DNA from: Streptomyces sp. NBC_01669
GTDB taxonomy: Bacteria; Actinomycetota; Actinomycetes; Streptomycetales; Streptomycetaceae
DNA length: 64,000 nt
NCBI RefSeq assembly: GCF_026339735.1
Contig: NZ_JAPEQG010000002.1
Span: forward strand, 124,001 to 188,000
Direction of reading: 5' to 3'
The notes below the pieces were generated by a model, which searched no databases, was not told the DNA's origin, and saw only the letters and a program-made list of their open reading frames with translations. The position numbers and the translations under genes are program-made. Position 1 is the first letter of the stretch. Every line of letters begins with the position of its first letter. This document shows, in pieces, positions 48,922-55,970 of this stretch.

Positions 48922-49936
48922 GAGCCTGTCGGGTGGCTGATCATGCGTGAAACGTGACGGTCGCGATCTGCCCTCCGGGCATGGCGACGGCCCCGGAATG
49001 ATCACGTGGTGTGTGCCAGTGCGACAACTCCGAGGCCGTCAGCGGCCCATGCTATCCGTCCAGCCTGACCGATGAGATGTGGGAGATCATCCGGCCGCTC
49101 CTTCCCGTGCGTGACCTGCGGAAAGGAGGCGGGGTGCGCAAGTACGGCGACCGGCTGGTACTCAACTCGGTCTTCTACGTGCTGCGGTCGGGCTGCCAGT
49201 GGCGCATGCTTCCGCACGACCTTATGCCCTGGGACGCCGCGCACCGCTGGTTCACCAAGTGGCGCCGGGACGGCACCTGGGGCCGCATCCACGACGAACT
49301 CCGCCGCCAGGTCCGAATCGGGGCCGGACGCGATCCCGAGCCGTCGGCCGCCGCGATCGACGCCCAGTCGATCAAGACCAGCGAGGGCGGCGAGGCTCGC
49401 GGATTCGATGCGGGCAAGCGAACGACAGGGCGCAAGCGGCACGCGATCGTGGACACGATGGGCCTCCTCCTGGTCGTCGCGGTCACCTCCGCTTCCGTGC
49501 AGGACCGGGCCGGAGGCCGCACCGTCCTGGCCCAGCTTGCCGTCGGCTTCCGCACGATCAGTCTGGTGTGGGCCGACGGCGGATACGCCAACTCCGTTGA
49601 TTCCACGCTGCTTTCATGGGCCCGCGATGCGTTGAACATCGTTGTGGAGATCGTGAAGCGGACCGACGACGTCAAGGGCTTCAAGGTCCTTCCCCGCCGC
49701 TGGGTGGTGGAGCGAACATTCGGCTGGCTGGTCCGAAACCGTCGGCTGGCCCGCGACTACGAACGGCTGACCGCAACCTCCGAGGCCATGATCAAGGTGG
49801 CAATGATCCGCCTGATGCTCACCCGGCTCGCCGGGCAGCCATCACGGTGGAGCCATGAATCCCACCGCAAGACCGCCCGAACCAAGACCATCGAGGACCT
49901 CATCGCAGCGTAATCAACCGGCCACCCGACAGGCTC
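48922..49936 (+). mobile_element. IS5-family insertion sequence
   Basis: A 1015-bp element with perfect 16-bp terminal repeats GAGCCTGTCGGGTGGC (48922-48937 and complement 49921-49936). It is flanked by TGA on both sides (48919-48921 and 49937-49939), a 3-bp TNA-type duplication typical of one IS5 subgroup. The left TGA is the stop codon of the acyltransferase fusion gene, so that gene is intact. On the right the element replaces the last few codons of the convergent 680-residue protein. Intact transposase and perfect ends suggest recent insertion. Confidence 0.9.
49011..49913 (+). CDS. IS5-family DDE transposase
   Basis: A 300-residue transposase. The N-terminal DUF4096-like HTH region reads LTDEMWEIIRPLLP and RSGCQWRMLPHDL. 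The catalytic residues are Asp in AAAIDAQSIKTS (about residue 117), Asp in VWADGGYANSV (about 188) and Glu in RRWVVERTFGWLVRNRRL (about 238), with the terminal KVAMIRLMLTRL. Length is normal for single-frame IS5 members. GTG at 49011 opens the frame. The last 14 bp overlap the altered end of the opposite-strand gene. Confidence 0.92.
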   Translation: MCQCDNSEAVSGPCYPSSLTDEMWEIIRPLLPVRDLRKGGGVRKYGDRLVLNSVFYVLRSGCQWRMLPHDLMPWDAAHRWFTKWRRDGTWGRIHDELRRQVRIGAGRDPEPSAAAIDAQSIKTSEGGEARGFDAGKRTTGRKRHAIVDTMGLLLVVAVTSASVQDRAGGRTVLAQLAVGFRTISLVWADGGYANSVDSTLLSWARDALNIVVEIVKRTDDVKGFKVLPRRWVVERTFGWLVRNRRLARDYERLTATSEAMIKVAMIRLMLTRLAGQPSRWSHESHRKTARTKTIEDLIAA

Positions 49937-51942
49937 TGAGGGGACCGGCCGGACCGCATGCGCAGCACCTGGGACAACACCTGGGCCGTCACCCAGGAGG
50001 GGTTCCAGGTGTTGCTGCTTCCGCGGTCCTGCCAGTTGGTGGGGAAGAAGCCCTCGGCCTGCTCTCCCGGGTCGTCGAAGCCCCACTCCCCCGGCCGGGT
50101 GCAGATGCCCTGGCCGAAGGCGTTCAGGATGAGCTCGCCGAGCTCGCGGTAGACCGGCCGGTCCACGAGGTCGCCCAGCCGGGCGAGTTCGTACGCCGGG
50201 AAGAACACGTCGATGTGGTGGTTCTGGACGCTGACACCGGGCCAGCCGGTGGTGGAGAAGCCGTGTCCGAAGGGCGTGTCCCACTGGTAGACCCAGGTGA
50301 GGAGCCAGTCGGCGGCCTCCTGGGCGCGGTCGGCCCACCGCTGTTCGCCGGTGAGCCGCAGCAGCTCGTAGGCGCACAGGAAGTAGGCCATGCCGCCTTC
50401 CTTGTCCTCGCAGGCGGCGTCGAGCGTGGCGCGGGCGAAGGGGGTGGTGTAGTCGTCGGCGAAGCGCCGGTGGTACTCCTCCACGAGCGCCCCGGCGTCC
50501 CGGAGCAGGTGCGGCTCGCCGGTGACGCGGTACGTCTTGAGCATCGCGAGGACACAGGGCAGCCCGGCCGTCCCGGCGAAGGAGGTCAGGGGCGTGCCGT
50601 CGGTGAGCCAGCCGAAGGGCGGCGGCCCGTCACCGCAGGCCGCCGCGACGCCCGCGGTGAGCGTCCGCACCCACGCGTCGGGGACGTCGAGGGTGTGCCG
50701 GCGGAACAGCCGTACGATGTCGGCGAGATCGCAGAGGTTGTCGCCGAAGGCCCGGGCCGAGACGTACGGGCCCTCCGCCCCGTCGAACCCGGCCCAGAGG
50801 CGTTCCCGGGTGGCGTAGAAGCTGAGGTGCAGTCCAGGCGCGCCAGGGACTGCGCTGCCAGCGAGATGGAACTCCACGGCCTTGCGGCAGCGTTCGACGC
50901 GCCGGGGTTCGTCGTTCTCGATGCCCAGGCGGGCGTCGCACCAGGCGAGCCGGAGGCTCTGGCCCGTCCATCCGTACATGAACCCGGCCCGGTGGCCGGG
51001 GCCGGTGAACTTGAGGTAGCCGGCGGCGTCGCCGTCGTCGTACCAGCGCCGGTCGAGGGCCTCGGTCTTGAGGCGGACCAGTACGTCCTGGGAGAGCGGG
51101 TTCGCGCCGCGCGGCCGGTACAGGGCCAGACCGCGGTGGACGAGGGTGCGGAAGCCGTGTCCCGGCCGGCTGGTGCGGCCCCAGTCGAGGGCGTGGTGGG
51201 CGTGGTGCTCCTCGCCCGGGGCCAGGTCGCGGTAGCCCGCCGCGCACGGGGCGGTGCGGGCCTTGTGGACGTAGGCGACGTCGGGCTCGCCGTTGAGGAG
51301 CAGGGCGCCGCTCACGCCGAGCAGGGTGACCCCCCAGGGCCGGTGGATCGCACCGAGGGAGCCCGGTCCCGGCCGGGCCGCGAACAGAGTGGCATACCGG
51401 TCTTCGCCGCCACTCCCCCACTCGGCGTGTGCGCAGGGGACGGGCAGCCGGTGGTCCTCGACGACGAGTCCGCCGGTGTCCGCCGCCAGGCGCGGGACGA
51501 CGCGGCCGGGGTCGGCCGAGGGGTTGCCCCGGTAGAGGACCAGGGGCAGCGTGACCGCTTCCGGCCGCCGGGCGGGCAGCGGCAGGGCGATGCCCAGGAC
51601 GACGTCCCGGCATGGAGTGCCGCCGTTCCAGCGCCAGGTGGTGCGGAGGTGCAGCAGGTCGTCCTCGAAGACCAGGGAGAGCCGGACCTCCAGCTCGGAC
51701 GGGTCCGCGAGGGTGCAGTGGATCTCCAGCCGGTCCCCGGCGGACCGGACCTCGCAGGCTCCGACGCCGGGCCGGGTGGGGGCCCAGGGGCGGCCGACGG
51801 AAAGGACGAGGAGGTCATCCAGCGGGACCGCGAGCCGGGCCGGCTCCCCACCGTCGTCGTGGCCGAGCACCAGTCGCGACGGGCTCCGTCCGTCGCCTTC
51901 GGCGAACTCGACGTATCTGGCTCCGCTGCTGATCCTCAACAT
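49900..51942 (-). CDS. Unrecognised protein, beta domain plus alpha/alpha barrel
   Basis: 680 residues, family not recognised. The first 260 look like a beta-sandwich (RLVLGHDDGGEPARLAVPLD, LHLRTTWRWNGGTPCRDVVLG, YVHKARTAPCAAGYRDLAPG). The rest looks like an (alpha/alpha) barrel with tryptophan- and acid-rich loops (FMYGWTGQSLRLAWCDARLG, KEGGMAYFLCAYELLRLTGE, VSVQNHHIDVFFPAYELARL, GFFPTNWQDRGSSNTWNPSW), an architecture common in carbohydrate-active lyases, hydrolases and epimerases. No signal peptide. ATG 51942 follows AAGGGAG. The final ~12 residues (QSLSGGRLITLR) are encoded by the IS5 end; without it the frame would run about 16 codons further, to a stop inside the convergent gene. Divergent from the binding-protein gene, sharing its control region. 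Confidence 0.75.
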   Translation of the reverse strand: MLRISSGARYVEFAEGDGRSPSRLVLGHDDGGEPARLAVPLDDLLVLSVGRPWAPTRPGVGACEVRSAGDRLEIHCTLADPSELEVRLSLVFEDDLLHLRTTWRWNGGTPCRDVVLGIALPLPARRPEAVTLPLVLYRGNPSADPGRVVPRLAADTGGLVVEDHRLPVPCAHAEWGSGGEDRYATLFAARPGPGSLGAIHRPWGVTLLGVSGALLLNGEPDVAYVHKARTAPCAAGYRDLAPGEEHHAHHALDWGRTSRPGHGFRTLVHRGLALYRPRGANPLSQDVLVRLKTEALDRRWYDDGDAAGYLKFTGPGHRAGFMYGWTGQSLRLAWCDARLGIENDEPRRVERCRKAVEFHLAGSAVPGAPGLHLSFYATRERLWAGFDGAEGPYVSARAFGDNLCDLADIVRLFRRHTLDVPDAWVRTLTAGVAAACGDGPPPFGWLTDGTPLTSFAGTAGLPCVLAMLKTYRVTGEPHLLRDAGALVEEYHRRFADDYTTPFARATLDAACEDKEGGMAYFLCAYELLRLTGEQRWADRAQEAADWLLTWVYQWDTPFGHGFSTTGWPGVSVQNHHIDVFFPAYELARLGDLVDRPVYRELGELILNAFGQGICTRPGEWGFDDPGEQAEGFFPTNWQDRGSSNTWNPSWVTAQVLSQVLRMRSGRSPQSLSGGRLITLR

Positions 51943-51970
51943 TCACAACTCCCTTTTCTGTAGGCACTGT

Positions 51971-51988
51971 TGACCGTTCGAACCGTCA
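51971..51988. promoter_or_regulatory. Second palindrome in the 52-kb control region
   Basis: TGACCGTTCGAACCGTCA is an 18-bp near-palindrome (16 of 18 positions symmetric, centre GTTCGAAC). It overlaps the plus-strand TTGACC at 51970-51975, a possible -35 for the binding-protein gene. It is unrelated to the TGGCATRCCA motif and suggests a second regulator. Confidence 0.45.
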
Positions 51989-52011
51989 GGTGAACCATTG
52001 TGGCATTCGCC

Positions 52012-52021
52012 TGGCATACCA
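52012..52021. promoter_or_regulatory. Operator palindrome, site 4 (TGGCATACCA)
   Basis: CTGGCATACCAG at 52011-52022, in the 146-bp gap between the 680-residue protein (leftwards) and the binding protein (rightwards). It repeats the 12 bases found at the GH127 start. This places the exported binding protein, and perhaps the divergent gene, under the same regulator as the hydrolase operons. Confidence 0.72.
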
Positions 52022-52088
52022 GTGGCGTTCCTTGCCGGCCTTATCGTCTGGCCCGTCGGCGATTCCCCCTAGAAGGAGAGGCACACGT

Positions 52089-53573
52089 ATGACCCCGCAC
52101 CCGCAGCAGAGTGAACAGCAGCCGCCGAGCCGCCGGAAGTTCGTCGGCGGAGCCGCCGCCGCGGTCGGCGCCGCGACGCTCACCGGAGTCGGCATCGGCG
52201 CGTCCACTCCGGCCCAGGCCCGTACCGCCACCGGGCGGGTCACCACCTCCGCGTCCGGCGCCTCCTGCACCGCCATCCCGAACAAGTACGACGAGCCGTT
52301 CGAAGTCTGCGACGACGAGCTGTTCGTCTTCATGGCCAACTACAAGCCGTTCGAGTACCCCGGCTTCTTCGACACGGTCGTGGGCGACGCGATGCGCGCG
52401 GCCTTCCCCGGCCTCAAGATCAAGGCCGTGGCCTGGGACCAGCCGGTCCGGTACGAGGACCTGGACAAGGCGGGCGTCGTTCCCGACATCATCCTGGAGG
52501 ACCCACGCCGGCGCATCGACCGTGATCTGGAACCACGTGCCTGGACCCGCGACCTCACCGACGACCTGCGGGCCACCGGCATCGACCTCGGCTCCCTCAA
52601 CCCGGGCGCCGTCGCCCAGATCAAGGCCCGCTCGGACGGCGGCCTGTACGGCGTGCCGGTGTTCCTGGACGAATACATCATGTTCCACAACAAGAAGGTC
52701 TTCGACAAGAAGGGTCTGAGGACCCCGGCCAACGGCGTCACCTACGACGAGGCCTTCCGCCTCGCCAAGAAGCTGACCTTCGAGCAGGACCTGGTCGCGT
52801 ACAAGGGATACCTCCAGCATCCGGACATGTACCTGGAGTTCAACCAGCTCGGTCTGTATCCGTTCGTGCCCGGGCGGGGCGGCACGCCCGCGCCCGAGGA
52901 CGTGAAGGTGAACATCACCTCGGAGGGCTGGCAGCGGCTCGGCAGCAACCTGGAGCGCTTCCTGCTCCACCCGCACAACATCTTCACGACGGTGGACGAC
53001 TACCTGACCACCGGCAGCGTGGCGATGGCGGTGGACAACCTCCGCAAACTTCCCGCGTACGCGGGAAGCTCGCTGTACCTGGAGGAGGACGACGCGGACG
53101 AGTGGCGCGAGCTGGCCAAGAAGATCGACCTGGGCATCACGTCCGTGCCGGTGCTCGGCAGCGGCGACAACGCCGTCTACCAGCCCAACACCATCGCCGC
53201 GTTCCTGCCGCCGCAGTCCTCCAAGAAAGCCCAGGCCCTCCAGGTCCTCAAGTGGCTGGTGTCCCAGGAGGGCCAGACCGAGCTGTCCCGGCACGCCCTG
53301 AAGCCCGCGTTGCGCTCGGGCGCCGTCGAGGCCGCCTTCGGCACCGCGATCCCCGAACTGGACAGGATCGACACCTCGGCGGTCTTCTGGGGTGACAACG
53401 CCGTCGTGCGGGACTACGAGAACACGGAGTTCTGGGACCTGCCGCTGTACATGGTGTTCCGGCAGCACGTCCTGCGGGACGGGCTGAAGGTCTCCTCGGC
53501 GCTGGAGATCACCGAGAAGACCGACATCCCCGCCTACATCAAGTCCCAGGTGGCGGCCGGCTTCGACTGGTGA
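52089..53573 (+). CDS. Tat-exported family-1 sugar-binding protein
   Basis: A 494-residue extracellular solute-binding protein of the MalE/family-1 type. The Tat signal is SRRKFVGGAAAAVGAATL (about residues 13-30) with an AQA-A cleavage-like site near 41; there is no lipobox Cys. The mature part shows the two-lobe pattern (YGVPVFLDEYIMFHNKKVFD, YKGYLQHPDMYLEFNQLG, FLPPQSSKKAQALQVLKWLV). ATG 52089 follows GAAGGAGAGG. Its usual MalF/MalG-type permeases are not in the window: the transporter on the other strand is of the peptide/family-5 type. It stands alone between divergent and convergent genes, so its partner must be elsewhere or it serves another role such as capture at the surface. Confidence 0.85.
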   Translation: MTPHPQQSEQQPPSRRKFVGGAAAAVGAATLTGVGIGASTPAQARTATGRVTTSASGASCTAIPNKYDEPFEVCDDELFVFMANYKPFEYPGFFDTVVGDAMRAAFPGLKIKAVAWDQPVRYEDLDKAGVVPDIILEDPRRRIDRDLEPRAWTRDLTDDLRATGIDLGSLNPGAVAQIKARSDGGLYGVPVFLDEYIMFHNKKVFDKKGLRTPANGVTYDEAFRLAKKLTFEQDLVAYKGYLQHPDMYLEFNQLGLYPFVPGRGGTPAPEDVKVNITSEGWQRLGSNLERFLLHPHNIFTTVDDYLTTGSVAMAVDNLRKLPAYAGSSLYLEEDDADEWRELAKKIDLGITSVPVLGSGDNAVYQPNTIAAFLPPQSSKKAQALQVLKWLVSQEGQTELSRHALKPALRSGAVEAAFGTAIPELDRIDTSAVFWGDNAVVRDYENTEFWDLPLYMVFRQHVLRDGLKVSSALEITEKTDIPAYIKSQVAAGFDW

Positions 53574-53574
53574 G

Positions 53575-54552
53575 TCACCGCCTGCGGAGCCGTATCGCGA
53601 GGTACGGCTCCGCGGGCAGTTCGACCGTCACCCGGTCGCCGCCGGCGTCGTCGAGCGCCCGCACCGACATGTTCCAGGTGTCCAGGACCTCCACCCTCCA
53701 GGTGCCGCCGGGCAGCGCGAAGGAACGCCTGGGGTAGCGGTGCGGCCCGAGGTACTGCAGGACGTACTCGCCGGGCTCCTCCAAGGTCGAGGCGTCGTAC
53801 GTCTCGGGAGTGTGGCCGAGGCCGGCCGGGGCCGCGCCGAGCACATCCCCGAGGAAGGCGACGCGCTCCACGGCGGTGCCGCTCAGCCGGCCGCCGCCGT
53901 CGCTCCAGGCGTCCTCGCCCCACGCCTCGGCGTGCCCGCCGTAGCCGCCACGGCACACCGCCTCCCAGAGGCGGCAGAGCAGCTCCGTTCCGGTCAGGGC
54001 ACGCTCCGGATCCTCCGGGTCGTCGCCCTCGGCGCCGCAGTCGTCGACGAGGACCGGCTTGCGGAGATCCCGCACCAGGCCCGACACGGCCCGCGTCTGC
54101 GGGTGCGCGACCGAGGCGTGCGTGATCCACGGGGCGCCGAAGTCGGTCCCGGGCGGGCCGTGCACGGTGAGCGGGTGGTGTCCGTGGTCGTGCTCCTGCA
54201 CATCGGTCTGCGCCTCGTGGACGGGGGGCGCGCACCACCAGACGTTGGGCCGCCCCGCCAGCCGGGCGACGGTCCGGGGGATGTCCCGGCCGTCCAGCAT
54301 CACCTCCGCCTGCAGGCCGAGTGCGCCGAGCGCCGCGACCTGGTGATCGAGGACGTCCAGCGGAAGGGCGTGGTCGAGCAGCCGCACCTTGGTGAACGGG
54401 GCGTCCTTCAGGGCCCGCAGGGTCTTCTCGTCGGCCTGCGGGACGCTGGTGGCCAACGGATGGAAGGGGGTGCCGTCCTCGTGCCGGAAGCGGGTTCCGT
54501 GTACGCGCACGGGCCCGTGGTCCGTGCGCGGAGCCGCAGAGTGCGTTGTCAT
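53575..54552 (-). CDS. Degenerate apiosidase-like paralogue
   Basis: A 325-residue protein that parallels the C-terminal two-thirds of the gene just upstream. Shared features include the segment NVWW and the C-terminal domain start LDTWNMSV (LDTWNMTV in the neighbour). It lacks the N-terminal beta domain. At the positions of the neighbour's acid/base (SVANEYDF) it reads CAPPVHEAQ, and at the nucleophile (VIDEIGYEG) it reads LVDDCGAEG, so both canonical glutamates are missing. It may be a non-catalytic partner, a binding protein or an enzyme with changed chemistry. ATG 54552 overlaps the upstream stop (ATGA). Last gene of the ABC-transporter operon. Confidence 0.72.
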   Translation of the reverse strand: MTTHSAAPRTDHGPVRVHGTRFRHEDGTPFHPLATSVPQADEKTLRALKDAPFTKVRLLDHALPLDVLDHQVAALGALGLQAEVMLDGRDIPRTVARLAGRPNVWWCAPPVHEAQTDVQEHDHGHHPLTVHGPPGTDFGAPWITHASVAHPQTRAVSGLVRDLRKPVLVDDCGAEGDDPEDPERALTGTELLCRLWEAVCRGGYGGHAEAWGEDAWSDGGGRLSGTAVERVAFLGDVLGAAPAGLGHTPETYDASTLEEPGEYVLQYLGPHRYPRRSFALPGGTWRVEVLDTWNMSVRALDDAGGDRVTVELPAEPYLAIRLRRR

Positions 54553-55970
54553 GTCACCTTCCGGATACGCAGGGCCAGGTCCGGCCGGTGGTCCATTGGA
54601 ACGCGGACCGTGCCGTGGTGCGGCCCGCCGGGCAGCGGACTCACCGTCATGTTCCAGGTGTCGATCAGGTCGAGGACCCGGGGGACACCGTCGTCGGGCA
54701 GTTCCACGTCGTAATGGCGGTGCAGCCGGTCGCCGAAGTACCAAAACCGCACATCGGGCGACTCCTCCCACAGCCGGCGCTGGAACGCGATGCGTGCCGG
54801 GATCTCGCCGTGCAGCCGGCCACCTCGGGAGATCCAGGCCCAGTCGTCCGGATCCTGCTCGGGAAAGCACTCGCCGTGTCCGACATAGGCGCCCGCGGCC
54901 ATACCGTGCCAGAACTGGCGCAGGAGCACCCGGCCCGAGAGGTTGCCCCAGCGGCGGCCGAGCACCCCCTCGTAGCCGATCTCGTCGATCACCACCGGCT
55001 TTCGCACCCGGTCCAGCCACTCGGGGGTCATCCGCGCGTCCCAGTGCTGGATGGACTGGTGGGTGGTCCAGGCGTGGCGGAAGTCGTAGATCCGCTCGTA
55101 CTCGTACATCCGGGTGCCGTTGTGGATGGACCGCAGGTGCTGGTACGGGTCGCGGCGCTGGACGTACTGGCCGATGCGGGTCCAGTCCTCGACGGTCTTG
55201 GCCTTGTTGAAGTCGTACTCGTTGGCGACCGACCACCAGACGTTGCGGTATGCGGCGAGGCGGGCGACGACGTACCGGACGAGGAAGAGGTCCTCCTCGG
55301 AGCTCATGTCGTCCACACCCCAGTGCCCCTTGTCGTACGGGTGCAGGATGATGACGTCGGCCTCGACGCCCAGCTCCAGCAGGTCGCGCACCCGTGCTTC
55401 GAAGTGGGCGAAGAACGCCGGGTCGAAACGGGACCTGTCCAGCTCGCCGGGCCGGGGCCGGCCCGGGCCGAGGCCGGGGAAGACCAGCCGGGGCGGTGCC
55501 ATGTCGAGCGTAGGCAGCAGGCACATGCGGACCTTGTTGAAGGGGGACGCGGCGAGGGTGCGCAGTGTCTCCTCCTCCGCCTTGAGGTCCTCGTCGTGGG
55601 TCCAGTGGTAGCAGGTGGTGCCGAACGGCAGGTACCGGGTGCCGTCGGCGTACCGGAAGGTCCTCGGGCCCGCGACCCGGACCGGGCCGTGGTTGCCCGG
55701 GCCGGCCGGGGTGCAGGTGAAGCCGCCCGCGGTGCCGTCGAGGGCCGGGGCGCGGGAGCGCGTGGTGTACGTCCAGGCGCCCTCCCGGTCCGGCATGAAC
55801 CGGACGCGGTAGACGCCGTCTCCGTCGTAGAAGCCGTCGACGGGCACCACCCGGTGGCCGTGGCGGAACTCTGCGCCGAACTCGACGTCGCGGTAGGGGT
55901 TCCCGTCGGCCGGGCCGCCGAGCGTCAGCTCGAAGGTGCCCCAGCGCTCCACCGTGGTGCCGGTGGTCAT
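54549..55970 (-). CDS. DUF5060/DUF4038 hydrolase, GH140 apiosidase-like
   Basis: 473 residues. The N-terminal beta-sandwich (VERWGTFELTLGGPADGNPY, YRVRFMPDREGAWTYTTRS) is DUF5060-like. The central TIM barrel (YLPFGTTCYHWTH, FNKVRMCLLPT, NVWWSVANEYDF, KPVVIDEIGYEG) is of the apiosidase-like DUF4038 type, and a small C-terminal beta domain starts LDLIDTWNMTV. Glutamates in ANEYD and DEIGYE are the expected acid/base and nucleophile. The founding GH140 member releases D-apiose from rhamnogalacturonan II; other DUF5060/DUF4038 proteins act on other sugars, so apiose is inferred from context (RuBisCO-like and DUF1537 pair). No signal peptide. ATG 55970 follows GGAAGGA and overlaps the upstream stop (ATGA). 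Confidence 0.82.
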   Translation of the reverse strand: MTTGTTVERWGTFELTLGGPADGNPYRDVEFGAEFRHGHRVVPVDGFYDGDGVYRVRFMPDREGAWTYTTRSRAPALDGTAGGFTCTPAGPGNHGPVRVAGPRTFRYADGTRYLPFGTTCYHWTHDEDLKAEEETLRTLAASPFNKVRMCLLPTLDMAPPRLVFPGLGPGRPRPGELDRSRFDPAFFAHFEARVRDLLELGVEADVIILHPYDKGHWGVDDMSSEEDLFLVRYVVARLAAYRNVWWSVANEYDFNKAKTVEDWTRIGQYVQRRDPYQHLRSIHNGTRMYEYERIYDFRHAWTTHQSIQHWDARMTPEWLDRVRKPVVIDEIGYEGVLGRRWGNLSGRVLLRQFWHGMAAGAYVGHGECFPEQDPDDWAWISRGGRLHGEIPARIAFQRRLWEESPDVRFWYFGDRLHRHYDVELPDDGVPRVLDLIDTWNMTVSPLPGGPHHGTVRVPMDHRPDLALRIRKVT

